Assembly (NCBI GenBank): GCA_025458905.1
Contig: JALORN010000003.1
Coordinates: 1-64,000 of the forward strand
Length of the DNA stretch: 64,000 bases
Direction of reading: 5' to 3'
Source: Steroidobacteraceae bacterium
GTDB taxonomy: Bacteria > Pseudomonadota > Gammaproteobacteria > Steroidobacterales > Steroidobacteraceae
Within the stretch, counting starts at the first letter, position 1; each line of letters opens with the position of its first letter. The translations under genes were made by a program, and so were the position numbers. The notes under the pieces were generated by a model. That model had not been told where the DNA came from. It did not search any database and saw only the letters and a list, made by a program, of their open reading frames with translations. Of this stretch, positions 44,338 through 54,011 are shown in pieces.

Positions 44338-44736
44338 TTACCAGCGGCCACCGCCACCGCCGCCACCACCGCCACCGCCGCGATAGCCACCACCGCCACC
44401 GCCGCCGCTGCCGCCGCGATAGCCACCGCCACCGCCGCCGCCGCCGCCACCGCCGCGATAGCCACCGCCGCCGCCGCCCGGACCACCGGTGCGGGGACGA
44501 TCCTGGGCCTCGTTCACGCGCAGCGGGCGACCCTGCATCGAGTAGCCGTTCAGCGACTGGATAGCCCGGGCGGCGTCCGCCTGGGACATCTCGACGAACC
44601 CGAAGCCGCGGGGACGGCCCGTGTCACGATCGACCGGCAGCGACACGGACTCGACCGTGCCGTGCTGCGAGAACAGGTCACGCACCGCAGCTTCGTCAGC
44701 CGAAAAAGGCAGGTTGCCTACGTAGATTTTCGCCAT
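44338..44736 (-). CDS. Glycine-rich RNA-binding protein (single RRM)
   Basis: A 132-residue protein. Residues 1-78 form an RRM domain: RNP2 IYVGNLPF, RNP1 RGFGFVEM, and AIQSLNGYSMQGRPLRVNEA. The rest is a glycine-rich tail with repeated GGYRGG blocks, like plant and cyanobacterial glycine-rich RNA-binding proteins. Bacterial proteins of this type are often cold- or stress-induced RNA chaperones; that role is inference. The leader is long: the best promoter lies about 185 nt upstream, so a 5' UTR element (thermosensor or autoregulation) is possible. A strong terminator lies downstream. Confidence 0.9.
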   Translation of the reverse strand: MAKIYVGNLPFSADEAAVRDLFSQHGTVESVSLPVDRDTGRPRGFGFVEMSQADAARAIQSLNGYSMQGRPLRVNEAQDRPRTGGPGGGGGGYRGGGGGGGGGGGYRGGSGGGGGGGYRGGGGGGGGGGGRW

Positions 44737-45128
44737 CTCTGAGAACACCAAATGTAGAACACAAACACGGCCGGACTTCGATCGGGGCCGCGCGAACGGC
44801 GTGAGGCCGAATCGCGAATCCCCGGGCGGCGTCCAGGCCACCTGATCGATGACGATTCGGCGATGCAGACAGGCGCGGGCGGCGCCAGGAGATGCAGACG
44901 GAAGGGCAACGATCGGCCACGAGAATAGCATAGGGCGCCAAAAGGCAAGACCCTTTCAGCGCCGCTACCACCCGTCTTGTGTACTGCACCGCACGAAGGA
45001 CGGTGTAGGCCAATTCTTACACGAGCCCGACGCCCCGCGAAAGGACTTGGTCGGTGCCGTGCGCAGCCCGCATGCCGACCGGCTCCCCCCTCAGCCAGTG
45101 GCAGGGCGCGCAGCGGATGCCGGGCTGT
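44737..45128. other. Intergenic region holding the RRM gene leader
   Basis: About 390 nt without a gene. It holds a minus-strand promoter near 44922-44949 and the long leader of the RRM gene. The RND operon ends at its right edge. No RNA gene was recognised. Confidence 0.5.
44922..44949 (-). promoter_or_regulatory. Possible promoter of the RRM gene
   Basis: Minus strand CTTGCC (44944-44949) and TATTCT (44922-44927) with 16 nt between, in an unusually AT-rich patch. It implies a leader of about 180 nt. Confidence 0.45.
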
Positions 45129-48100
45129 TCAACCGGCCGGCCGCACCGCGGACCCGGGCGAACCGCCTGCGTCTCTTCGCCCGGCGCCGAGCAGCGCCCC
45201 GAGCCGGGGGCCGAGCCAACGCTCGAAGTCGTCGACCAGCGTGAACAGTGCCGGCACGATCACCAACGTCAGTGCGGTCGACGTGATGAGCCCGCCGATC
45301 ACCGCGATGCCCATCGGGGAGCGGAAACCGCTGTCGCCGCCGGTGCCGAGCGCCACCGGCAGCATGCCCGCCACCATGGCGACGGTCGTCATCACGATCG
45401 GACGCGCTCGCTTGTGGCCGGCCTCCAGCAGCGCGGCCGTTCGCGAGCGTCCCGCCCGGATCTCCTCGATCGCGAAGTCCACCAGCAGGATCGAGTTCTT
45501 GCCGACGATCCCCATCAGCATCAGGAAGCCGATCACCACCGGCAGCGAGAACGGCTGGCCGACCAGCATCAGCGCGATGATCGCGCCACCGATCGACAAT
45601 GGCAGGGCGGAGAGGATGGTCAGCGGCTGGAACACGCGCTGGAACAGCAGCACCAGCACCGCGAAGACCATCAGCACCCCCGAGGCCATCGCGAGCAGGA
45701 AGTTCTCGAACAACTCGCGCATGAACTCTGCATCGCCCTTCTCCACCAGCCGCACGCCGTCCGGCAACTGGCGGATCGCCGGCAGCGCATTGACCTTGTC
45801 CATCGCCGGCCCGAGTTCCACGCCGTTGAGGTCGGAGGTGATCATGACCCGCCGCTGCTGGTTGTAGCGGCGCACGGCCGAGGGACCCTGCGCGAAGGCG
45901 ATGTCCGCCACCGCCTTCAGTGGCACCGTGCCGCCGGCCGCGGTCGGCACCGGCAGGTTCTCGAGGGTCGCGATGTCGCGGCGCGACCCCTCTACGAGGC
46001 TGACGCGTATCGGGATCTGCCGGTTGCTCAGCGAGAACTTGGCGGCGTTCTGCGGGATGTCGCCGATGGTCGCGATGCGTATCGTCGAGCCGATGCTCGC
46101 GACCGACACCCCGAGGTCGGCCGCGAGGTCGAGCCGCGGGCGCACGACGATCTCGGGCCGCTGCAGGTCGCCGTCGATGCGCGGCTCGCGCAGCTCCGGC
46201 AGCGTCTGCATCGCGGCCACCACGGACTCGGCGGCCCGCTGCAGCGCGACCGGGTCACTGCCCGTAAGATAGAGGGTGATCGGACGGCCGCCGCCGCCGG
46301 CGCCCTGCCCGCCCTGGAAGGACACGCGCGCATCCGGCACGCGCGCGAGCTCGGGGGCGACCCGGTCCTCCCATTGCTTCTGCGTCAGCCGTCGCTGCTC
46401 GCGCGGCACCAGGGTGATGTACAGCGTCGCCTTGCGGACCTCGCCGTCCTCGCCGCCCCCGATCGACTCGACGACGTCGGACACCTCGGGATGGCGCGAG
46501 ACGATGCCCGCGGCGATCTCCGTGATCCGTGCCGTCTCCTCGAGGCGCACGCCGGGCGGCAACTCGACGTTCAGCTGCGAGGTCGAGAAATCCGGGTTCG
46601 GTACGAACGACTTGGGGATGACGACGAAGAGACCCACCGACACCAGCAGGAAGGCGACCCCGGCGGCGAGCGTCGCGCGCCGGTGGTCGAGGCACCAGCG
46701 CAGCATCTCGAGGTAGCGCGCCATCATCGGCCCGTCGGCAGAGCGGATCTCGTCGTGCGGCTTCAGCGCGTACGCGGCCACCAGCGGGGTGATCAGTCGG
46801 GCCACCAGCAGCGAGAAGAACACGGCGGCGGCCACCGTCAGGCCGAACTGCTTGAAGTACTGTCCGGTGAAGCCGCCCATGAAGCTCACCGGCAGGAACA
46901 CCGCGATGATCGTCGCGGACGTGGCGACGACCGCCAGGCCGATCTCGTCGGCGGCGTCGATCGCTGCCTGGTAGCCCGACTTGCCCATGCGCATGTGGCG
47001 CACGATGTTCTCGATCTCCACGATCGCATCGTCGACCAGCACGCCGGCCACCAGCGACAGCGCCAGCAGGCTGATGGAGTTGAGCGTGAAGTCCATCGCC
47101 TGCATGAAGGCGAAGGTCGGGATCGCCGACAGCGGGATCGCCAGCGCGGAGATCGCGGTGGCGCGGAAATCGCGCAGGAACACGAACACCACCAGCACCG
47201 CCAGCACCGAGCCCTCGAACATCGCGATCAGCGCCGAGCGGTAGGCACGCTCGGTGTTGTCGACGGTGGTGAACACCCGCCGCACCTCGATGCCCGGGGT
47301 CTCCGCGCGGATCTTCTCGATCTCCCGCTCGACGGCGCGCAGCGCGCTGACGTCGGAGAAGCCGCGCGCGCGGTAGACGCCGAAGCTGGTAGACAGCCGG
47401 CCGTTCAGGCGCGACATCGAGCGCACCTCGCCGACGCCGTCGCGCACCTCGGCGATGTCCCGCAGCCGCACCAGCCGCCCGCCCGGCAGCGCCAGCTGCG
47501 TCTCGGCGAGCGCCGCCGCCGAGCGGGCACCGCCGAGCACGCGGATCGCCTGCTCGCCGCCGCCGACCTGGGCACGGCCGCCGGCGACGTCGAGGTTCAG
47601 CTGGCGGATCTGCTGGTTCACCTCGACCGCGGTGAGCCCCAGGGCCTGCATCCGCGCCGGGTCGAGCTCGATGCGGATCTCGCGATCGACGCCACCGGTG
47701 CGCGACACCTGCGCGACGCCCGGGATCGAGGCGAGGCGCCGGCTGATGGTGTCGTCGATGAACCAGCTGAGCTGCTCGGGGGTCTTGGCGGAGGTGGTCA
47801 CCGCGTAGAACGCGATCGCCCCGCCCTCGACGTCGATGCGGCGGATCTGCGGCTCCTGGATGCCCTCCGGCAGGTCACCGCGAACCTTGGATACCGCGTC
47901 GCGGACGTCGCTGACGGCCCGGTCCACCGGGGTGCCGATCTGGAACTCCACCGTGACGTTGGTATAGCCCTCGATCGCGCGCGAGGTGAGGCTGCGGACA
48001 CCGCCGACGCTCGCGATGGCGCCCTCGAGCTTCTGCGTCACCTGCGTCTCGATCTCGCTCGGTGCCGCGCCGGGCTGCGACACCGAGACGTTCACGACCG

Positions 48101-48230
48101 GGAAGCTGACGTCGGGGTTGAGGTTGATCGGCAGCCGCACGAACGAGACGATGCCGACGAAGGTCAGCACCACGAACAGCACGATCGGCAGGGTCGGGTG
48201 GCGGATCGCCCATGCCGAGATGTTGTTCAC
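45129..48230 (-). CDS. RND multidrug efflux permease (AcrB/MexF-like HAE1)
   Basis: This is the inner-membrane pump of a tripartite RND system that exports hydrophobic compounds using the proton gradient. The 1033-residue length is normal. It begins with the helical start NNISAWAIRHPTLPIVLF. LVAGVLVDDAIVEIENI (about 395) carries the paired Asp of TM4, and GIVGKNSILLVDFA is the second-half equivalent. Porter-domain repeats QPGAAPSEIETQV and the docking-domain GGxDREI-like segments are present. The start overlaps the membrane-fusion protein stop by 4 nt. No outer-membrane factor is encoded nearby. Confidence 0.92.
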   Translation of the reverse strand: MNNISAWAIRHPTLPIVLFVVLTFVGIVSFVRLPINLNPDVSFPVVNVSVSQPGAAPSEIETQVTQKLEGAIASVGGVRSLTSRAIEGYTNVTVEFQIGTPVDRAVSDVRDAVSKVRGDLPEGIQEPQIRRIDVEGGAIAFYAVTTSAKTPEQLSWFIDDTISRRLASIPGVAQVSRTGGVDREIRIELDPARMQALGLTAVEVNQQIRQLNLDVAGGRAQVGGGEQAIRVLGGARSAAALAETQLALPGGRLVRLRDIAEVRDGVGEVRSMSRLNGRLSTSFGVYRARGFSDVSALRAVEREIEKIRAETPGIEVRRVFTTVDNTERAYRSALIAMFEGSVLAVLVVFVFLRDFRATAISALAIPLSAIPTFAFMQAMDFTLNSISLLALSLVAGVLVDDAIVEIENIVRHMRMGKSGYQAAIDAADEIGLAVVATSATIIAVFLPVSFMGGFTGQYFKQFGLTVAAAVFFSLLVARLITPLVAAYALKPHDEIRSADGPMMARYLEMLRWCLDHRRATLAAGVAFLLVSVGLFVVIPKSFVPNPDFSTSQLNVELPPGVRLEETARITEIAAGIVSRHPEVSDVVESIGGGEDGEVRKATLYITLVPREQRRLTQKQWEDRVAPELARVPDARVSFQGGQGAGGGGRPITLYLTGSDPVALQRAAESVVAAMQTLPELREPRIDGDLQRPEIVVRPRLDLAADLGVSVASIGSTIRIATIGDIPQNAAKFSLSNRQIPIRVSLVEGSRRDIATLENLPVPTAAGGTVPLKAVADIAFAQGPSAVRRYNQQRRVMITSDLNGVELGPAMDKVNALPAIRQLPDGVRLVEKGDAEFMRELFENFLLAMASGVLMVFAVLVLLFQRVFQPLTILSALPLSIGGAIIALMLVGQPFSLPVVIGFLMLMGIVGKNSILLVDFAIEEIRAGRSRTAALLEAGHKRARPIVMTTVAMVAGMLPVALGTGGDSGFRSPMGIAVIGGLITSTALTLVIVPALFTLVDDFERWLGPRLGALLGAGRRDAGGSPGSAVRPAG

Positions 48231-49468
48231 TGCGGCGCCACCGCGCGCACGGGCGCCGCCGCCCCGCCGCCCCCGGTGAGCGGCACCGCGTCGATCTTCT
48301 CGCCGAGCCGCAGGAACGGGCCTGCGGTCAGCACGATGCGCTCGCCACCCTGCAGTCCGGCGGAGATCACGAGGCCTTCGCGCTCCGAACCCGCGACCGT
48401 CACCGGGCGCCGTGCGACCGTGTCGTCCGCACCGACCGTCAGCACATAGGTGCCCTCGACATCCGAGAGCACGGCGCTCTGCGGCAACACGGGACGGCGA
48501 GCGCGACCGATCGCCACCTCGGCGCGGGCGAACGCGCCGGGCCGCAGGTTCGGATGCGGCTCGAGATCGACCCGCACGCTGCCGAGCCGGGTCTTGGCGT
48601 CGATGACCGCGCCGAGCAGCCGCACCTGGCCCACGAACGGCGCCTCGACGCCGGTCACGCGCACCCGCACCGGCTGGCCCGGGGCGAGGCGTGGCAGGTC
48701 CTGCTCGGCCACCTGCCCGCGCAGCTCGACCTGCCCGCCGCGACTCAGCCGGAACAGCGGTTCGCCGGAGCCGGTGGCGGTCTGCCCGACCTCGGCCGCC
48801 CGCGTCAGCACCAGCCCCGCCTCGGGCGCGCGGATCTCCGTGCGCCTCAGCCGCGCGCGCGCCTCCTGCAACTGCGCGGCGGCTACCTTGACCTTGGCGT
48901 CGGCACCGATCGCGGCCGAGCGCCGGCGCTCGATCTCCTCGGCCGACAGTGCGCCCGAGGCGGCAACCGCAGCCGCCCGGCGGTAGTCCGCCCGCGCGAG
49001 CTCGGCACTGGCGCGTGCCTCGTCGAGCGCGGCGGCGAGGCTGCCGACCTGCGGCTGCAGCACGGAGGTGTCGAGGCGCGCCAGCACCTGGCCGGCGCGC
49101 ACGCGCTCGCCGACCTCGACCAGCACCGCGGAGATGCGACCGCCCTCGCCCTCCACGGTGATCGGCATTTCGTCGCGCGCGGCGATGGTGCCCGTGAAGG
49201 ACACCGTGTCCTCGATCTCGGCGACGGCGGGCGTCACCACGGTGACGCGCGGCGGCCCGCTCGCCTGGCGCGGCGCACCCGCACTGCCGAGCGTGCGCCA
49301 GAGCGCGAACGCGACCAGCACCGCGAGGACGCCGGCGATGACCAGAAGGCCGTTCGGCGGACGCCGGACGCGGGGGCCCGCAGGCCGCGCCGCGCCACCG
49401 TCGGTGTCGTCGGCCGCCGGCGACGGGTCGCCTGCAGGTGGGGAGTCGTGGAAGGAATCGGCCGGCAT
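48227..49468 (-). CDS. RND periplasmic adaptor subunit
   Basis: The membrane fusion protein of the RND pump, 413 residues. A cytoplasmic Pro/Asp-rich N-terminus is followed by one transmembrane helix (NGLLVIAGVLAVLVAFALW). The two lipoyl half-motifs flank a coiled-coil hairpin rich in Ala/Arg/Glu (DEARASAELARADYRRAA). A beta-barrel follows with SFTGTIAARDEMPIT-like strands. It is translated just before the permease gene with a 4-nt overlap. The outer-membrane channel must come from elsewhere in the genome. Confidence 0.9.
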   Translation of the reverse strand: MPADSFHDSPPAGDPSPAADDTDGGAARPAGPRVRRPPNGLLVIAGVLAVLVAFALWRTLGSAGAPRQASGPPRVTVVTPAVAEIEDTVSFTGTIAARDEMPITVEGEGGRISAVLVEVGERVRAGQVLARLDTSVLQPQVGSLAAALDEARASAELARADYRRAAAVAASGALSAEEIERRRSAAIGADAKVKVAAAQLQEARARLRRTEIRAPEAGLVLTRAAEVGQTATGSGEPLFRLSRGGQVELRGQVAEQDLPRLAPGQPVRVRVTGVEAPFVGQVRLLGAVIDAKTRLGSVRVDLEPHPNLRPGAFARAEVAIGRARRPVLPQSAVLSDVEGTYVLTVGADDTVARRPVTVAGSEREGLVISAGLQGGERIVLTAGPFLRLGEKIDAVPLTGGGGAAAPVRAVAPQ

Positions 49469-49520
49469 CGCCAGGTAGCCTCGCGCCCTCGGCCCGAAAG
49501 GGCGCGCATTGTACCCGGTT

Positions 49521-50837
49521 TCAGCCGCGCGGCTGGGGTGCCGGCATGACCGTCCCGGGCGCTCGCCGGATGCCGCGGATCAGCAGGTTCGGCAGGTAGG
49601 AATTGTCCCACTCCTGCCCGGGCTTGCGCGGCGGCGCCTCGCCGACGCGCAGGATCACGAGCTGCTCGGAGGGCACCACGTAGACCACCTGGTTGGCGTT
49701 GCCGTCGAACATGAAGAGGTCGGCGGCGAGGTACGGCTCGGAGTGCAGCACGCGCCGGGCCTCGGGCTCGCGCTCGGGATTGGCGAAACCGCGGCGCGCG
49801 GTGTAGGGACCCGCGACATAGACACCGAGGCCGTAATACGGATTCTGCGGCGTCCCCCTGCGCATCTGCGCGACGTAGCCGGGCGACAGCAGGCGCCGCC
49901 CGTCCCAGACGCCATCCTGCAGCAGCAGGATGCCGAGGCGCAGCCAGGTCTCGGCCGGCAACATCAGGCAGCAGCCGGAATGCGCGACGCCGCCCGGACG
50001 GTTGACCCAGACCTCCCCACCGAGCGCGCCGAGGGGCCGCAGGATCTCGGTGGACAGGAACTCCGCGTAGCGGCGTCCCGTGGCGCGCTCGATCAGCAGC
50101 GCGACCAGCTCCGAGGTCGCATTGTTGTATTCGTAGCGCGTGCCCGGCTCGTCGACGACCGGGTACTCGCGGACGATGATGTCCTCGTGCCGCGGATGCA
50201 GGTAGGCGCGGTTGAGGATGTCGCCCGCGGTCGGCGCGAAGGCCTGCGGCAGGAAGCCCGAGCGCATGTCGAGCAGGTGCCGAACCAGGATCTTCGAGCG
50301 GCGTGCGTCGCCACGCCACTCCGTGAAGAAGTCCGCCACCGGCTGGTCGAGCGAGCGCAGCTTGCCGAGCTCGAGCGCCCGCCCCACCGCGACGGCGGAC
50401 ATCGGCTTGGCCAGCGAGCGCGACGGGAAGGTCGCCGTGCGACCGGCATCACCGAAATACGCCGCCTCCTCGATGCGGCCGGCCCGCCAGACGACCAGCG
50501 CGCGCGAGTTGTTGCGCGCCGCGTAGTCGCGAGCGGCCGCGAGCGCGTCGTCCGACACGGTGCGCTCGCCAGGTGCGGCGACCGGCAACGGCCGGTCGCG
50601 CGGCGCACCCGGCACAGGCTCCAGCGGCTCGTAGTACTCGAGCGCGCCGGCGCCCTTGAACGCCTGCTCGAGGCGGCGGAAGCGCTCGAGGTACACGGCC
50701 TCCTCGGCCGCGGTGTAGTTCGCGGGTGCGGTCACCGGGCGCGCCCCATCGGCGGCGAGGCCCGCACCCTGGATGCACACGCCCGCCGCGACGAGCAGCG
50801 CGCCTGCGGGGCCTCCCAGCTTTTTTCTCGCGACCAT
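49521..50837 (-). CDS. Serine hydrolase of the class C beta-lactamase / DD-peptidase fold
   Basis: A 438-residue protein with a signal-like hydrophobic N-terminus (LLVAAGVCIQGAGLA), so likely periplasmic. Catalytic motifs of the beta-lactamase-related family are SxxK (SLAK, about 139-142) and YxN (YNN, about 236), and LLDMRSGF is conserved. Such proteins are more often esterases or peptidases than true beta-lactamases. ATG 50837 is preferred; a longer start at 50873 would add 12 non-conserved residues. It is divergent from the small membrane gene. Confidence 0.85.
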   Translation of the reverse strand: MVARKKLGGPAGALLVAAGVCIQGAGLAADGARPVTAPANYTAAEEAVYLERFRRLEQAFKGAGALEYYEPLEPVPGAPRDRPLPVAAPGERTVSDDALAAARDYAARNNSRALVVWRAGRIEEAAYFGDAGRTATFPSRSLAKPMSAVAVGRALELGKLRSLDQPVADFFTEWRGDARRSKILVRHLLDMRSGFLPQAFAPTAGDILNRAYLHPRHEDIIVREYPVVDEPGTRYEYNNATSELVALLIERATGRRYAEFLSTEILRPLGALGGEVWVNRPGGVAHSGCCLMLPAETWLRLGILLLQDGVWDGRRLLSPGYVAQMRRGTPQNPYYGLGVYVAGPYTARRGFANPEREPEARRVLHSEPYLAADLFMFDGNANQVVYVVPSEQLVILRVGEAPPRKPGQEWDNSYLPNLLIRGIRRAPGTVMPAPQPRG

Positions 50838-50957
50838 GCCCGCGAGACTAGCCGTCGCGCGCCGCCGCGGCAATGCGGCCCGCGCCGCTGAAGCTGCGGC
50901 GCGCCTGCGCTAAGCTGCGCGCCCGCCGCGAACCGCGGCGCTCCGCCGGGGCTCGCC

Positions 50958-51140
50958 TTGCGCATCGCCAAGCCCATCCTGATGGTGTCGACACCGGTCG
51001 GCGTCGGCTGGGGCCTGTACGAGGCGGCCAAGGTGCGCTGGTGGCTCGCCGTGCTCATGGGACTGCTGGTCGGGGTGATCGGCGCGTTCTTCTGGATGAC
51101 GGTGCGGCGGATCCGAGCGGAGCGTGTTCCGCCGGCCTAG
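50958..51140 (+). CDS. Small two-helix membrane protein, unknown
   Basis: A 60-residue product starting at TTG 50958. Two hydrophobic segments (ILMVSTPVGVGWGLYEA and WWLAVLMGLLVGVIGAFFW) and a basic tail (VRRIRAERV) are seen. It converges on ppc and overlaps its 3' end by 4 nt. Codon use is typical of the genome. No family is recognised; it would sit in the inner membrane. Confidence 0.55.
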   Translation: MRIAKPILMVSTPVGVGWGLYEAAKVRWWLAVLMGLLVGVIGAFFWMTVRRIRAERVPPA

Positions 51141-53866
51141 CCGGTGCTCTGCAGCCCCTGGGCGATGCCGCTGATGCTCGCCTGCAGCGCATCGAACAGG
51201 TCGCGGTCCACGCGCCCACCGTCGCGCCAGCGGCGCAACAGGTCCACCTGCATCAGGTTCATCGGGTCGACGTAGGGGTTGCGCAGCTGGATGCCGCGCT
51301 GCAGCGTCCGGTCGCCGTCGAGCAGCTCCGCCTGCTGCTTGATCGCCAGCACGTGGCGGCTGGCGAGTGCGTGCTCGGCGCGCAGTTCGTCGAAGAAGCG
51401 GTGCAGCGGGACCGGCGCCAGCGCGTTGTAGGCCGACGCGACCTCGAGGTCGGCGCGCGCCAGCATCGTCTCGACGTCGTCGACCAGGCTGCGCAGGAAC
51501 GGCCACCCGGAGAATGCGGTCTGCACCCGCGACGGGCCGTGGGCCTCGAGGGCCGCGGCGAGGCCCGCCCCGGCCCCGAACCATCCCGGCAGCAACACCC
51601 GCGTCTGCGTCCAAGCGAACGCCCAGGGCACTGCGCGCAGAGCGTCGATGCCGTCGACCTCGGCGCGCGAGGCCGGCCGCGCCGCGATCTGCATCCGCTC
51701 GATCACGTCGATCGGCGTGACGCGCCGGAAGTATTCGTAGAACTGCGGCTCCCCCCAGACCAGCTGGCGGTAGCGGCGGCGGCTCGCCTCGGCGAGCGTA
51801 GCGCCGACTTCGAGCACCTCCTGCGAAGGCTCGACGGCCGCCGTGCCACGGCCCGCCTGCGTGGCGAGTGCCAGGGCGCTGAACGCCCGCTCCAGGGTGC
51901 GCATCGCGATCGGTGCCAGCCCGTAGTTCTGCGCCAGCAGTTCACCCTGCTCCGTCAGCCGCAGCAGCCCGTTGACGGTGGTCGGCGGCATCGCGCGCAC
52001 CAACGCGTCGATGCGCCCGCCGCCACGTGCGATGCTGCCGCCGCGCGCGTGGAAAACGAGGTGCTGCTCCCCGGCCGCGGCGAGCGAGGCGGCGATCGCG
52101 CCCTGCGCGCGGTACGCCGCATGGCGCGACGCGCACATGCCGCTCTCCTTGCTGGTCTCCGAGTAGCCGATCAGCACCACCTGGCGCCGGCCGCGGCGGT
52201 CGACGTGCCGACGGTAGAAGGGGTCCGCGAGCAGGTCGCGCATCACGTCGCCGCAGCGCTCCAGCGTCTCGACCGAGTCGAACTGCGGCGCGAGGTCGAG
52301 CGCGATGGTGTCCTTGCGCTTGTCGTAGGCCTCGGCCCACTGGGCCAGCAGCAGGGGCGCCAGCACGTCGTCGGGGCTGCGCGCGCCGCCGACGCAGTAC
52401 AGGCCGACCGCATCCGGCCCGTACCGGCGGCGGCACTGCAGCATGGTCTCGAACACCGCGAGCGTGCGCTTGCCGAGCGCGTCGAGCTCGCCGCGCGGGC
52501 CGAGGTCGCGCTGGATCGCGTCGACGAGCAGCCGCTGGCGCTCACCAGGGGCGCGGCGCGTCCAGTCCGGGTCGTCGAGCCCGCGGGCGAGCACCTGGTG
52601 GTGGACGTCGGAGTGCTGGCGCACGTCCACGGTCGCGAGGTGGAAGCCGAAGGTCGCGATCCGCCGCAGCAGGCGCTGCACGGAGAAGTAGCCGGCGTTG
52701 CGGCCGCGGTTGGCGAGCAGGCTGTCGGCGATCACCTGGATGTCGCGCCGGAACTGGTTCGGGTTCTCGTAGCCGTTCGGCCGACCGTCGTAGGTGTAGC
52801 GCAGCCGCTCGGCGACCTGCCCGAGGAACACGCGATAGGGCATCCGGTCGTGGCGCGACGGCGTGATCGCCTGCGCACTCGGGATCAGCGTCGCGTACTC
52901 GTCGATGCGCTGCACCAGGGCAGCCGAGACGCCGATCCGGCTGGCGCTCTGAGAGAGACCTTGCGCCAGCGACTGGCAATCGGTGAAGTACGCGTTGACC
53001 ACCACCTGCTGCTGGCGGGCGAGCGTCTCGCGCAGCGTCTTGGCGTGCACGTCGGGGTTGCCATCCATGTCGCCGCCGACCCAGCTGCCGAAGCGGATGA
53101 TGGTCGGCAGGACCAGCGACTCGGCCTGCACCCCGTAGGCCTTCTCCAGCGCCTGGGCGATCTCGTCGTAGAACGCGGGCACCAGCCGGTACAGCACCTC
53201 GGCGAGATAGAAGATCGCATGCTCGCGCTCGTCGGCCACGGTCAATCGCTCGCGCGGGTGCTCCTCGGTCTGCCACGCCGTCGTCAGCTCGGTGCGCAGG
53301 CGGCCACGGATGCTGCGCCGCTCGTTCGGTGCCAGCGTCGGGTCGAGGCGGTCGAACAGCAGGCCGGCGACCCGCTGCTGCTTGCGAAGGATCGTGCGGC
53401 GCGCCGACTCGTTCGGGTGGGCGATCAGTACCGGCTCGATGCGCAGGCCGTCGAGCAGCGAGAGCACCTCCTCGAGTGGCAGCCCCGCGGCCTTCAGCTG
53501 CCCGATGGCGTCCTCGACGCCGCCCGGCTGGGGCTTGTCGCCATCGCTCAGGAAATACTCGCGGCGGCGGCGGATGCGATGCACCTGCTCCGCGAGGTTG
53601 ACGGACTGGAACCACATCGAGAAGGCCCGCTCCAGGTCGCGCGCGACGCCCGGCGGGCGGTCCCGCACGCGCAGGGCGAGCTGCGCGCCGGCGGCTGCAT
53701 CGCCGTTGCGGCGCCGGATCGCGAGGGTGCGATCCAGCTCGACCATGTCGAACAGGGTCTGCCCGCCCTGCTCGAGGAGCACCTCGCCGACCAGGCCACC
53801 GAGCAGGTGGACGTCGTCGCGCAGTGCCGCGTGCTTCGGCGGGAACTGGATGTCGTTGCGGTTCAT
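51137..53866 (-). CDS. ppc: Phosphoenolpyruvate carboxylase
   Basis: A cytosolic anaplerotic enzyme that makes oxaloacetate from PEP and bicarbonate. The 909-residue product has the family length. Signature regions are present but altered: LIAHPNESARRTILRK (His near 147; the usual reading is AHPTE), GYSETSKESG (Lys about 565) and FHARGGSIARGGG (about 605, usually HGRGG). VPWAFAWTQTR, the IQLRNPYVDPMN block and the C-terminal QSTG (usually NTG) are also seen. Catalytic His, Lys and Arg residues appear kept. The start at 53866 fits the conserved N-terminus; longer frames add unrelated residues. Confidence 0.93.
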   Translation of the reverse strand: MNRNDIQFPPKHAALRDDVHLLGGLVGEVLLEQGGQTLFDMVELDRTLAIRRRNGDAAAGAQLALRVRDRPPGVARDLERAFSMWFQSVNLAEQVHRIRRRREYFLSDGDKPQPGGVEDAIGQLKAAGLPLEEVLSLLDGLRIEPVLIAHPNESARRTILRKQQRVAGLLFDRLDPTLAPNERRSIRGRLRTELTTAWQTEEHPRERLTVADEREHAIFYLAEVLYRLVPAFYDEIAQALEKAYGVQAESLVLPTIIRFGSWVGGDMDGNPDVHAKTLRETLARQQQVVVNAYFTDCQSLAQGLSQSASRIGVSAALVQRIDEYATLIPSAQAITPSRHDRMPYRVFLGQVAERLRYTYDGRPNGYENPNQFRRDIQVIADSLLANRGRNAGYFSVQRLLRRIATFGFHLATVDVRQHSDVHHQVLARGLDDPDWTRRAPGERQRLLVDAIQRDLGPRGELDALGKRTLAVFETMLQCRRRYGPDAVGLYCVGGARSPDDVLAPLLLAQWAEAYDKRKDTIALDLAPQFDSVETLERCGDVMRDLLADPFYRRHVDRRGRRQVVLIGYSETSKESGMCASRHAAYRAQGAIAASLAAAGEQHLVFHARGGSIARGGGRIDALVRAMPPTTVNGLLRLTEQGELLAQNYGLAPIAMRTLERAFSALALATQAGRGTAAVEPSQEVLEVGATLAEASRRRYRQLVWGEPQFYEYFRRVTPIDVIERMQIAARPASRAEVDGIDALRAVPWAFAWTQTRVLLPGWFGAGAGLAAALEAHGPSRVQTAFSGWPFLRSLVDDVETMLARADLEVASAYNALAPVPLHRFFDELRAEHALASRHVLAIKQQAELLDGDRTLQRGIQLRNPYVDPMNLMQVDLLRRWRDGGRVDRDLFDALQASISGIAQGLQSTG

Positions 53867-53948
53867 CGTCTGCCAGTGCGCCACGGCGGGGGCGGGCTCG
53901 TCCGCACCGCACGGGTCCGGTCGCCCACCCCGCCCGACGGCGGGAGCC

Positions 53949-53981
53949 GCAACGGAAAGCGCCGGCACGAGGCCGGCGCTT
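53949..53981 (-). terminator. Terminator after the TonB receptor gene
   Basis: Stem AAGCGCCGGC (53957-53966) and GCCGGCGCTT (53972-53981) with a 5-nt loop. On the minus strand it is followed by a TCCGTT run. It lies between the receptor stop (54012) and ppc. Confidence 0.75.
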
Positions 53982-54011
53982 CCCGCTCGAGCGGCCGAGA
54001 TCAGCCTACCA

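Noticed and set aside
44338-44480. CRISPR-like or satellite repeat
   Set aside because: The regular CCACCGCCGC pattern is the codon repeat of a glycine-rich tail; no spacers exist.
49521-50837. True beta-lactamase resistance gene
   Set aside because: SxxK and YxN alone define the wider serine-hydrolase family; neighbours and length do not point to a resistance enzyme.
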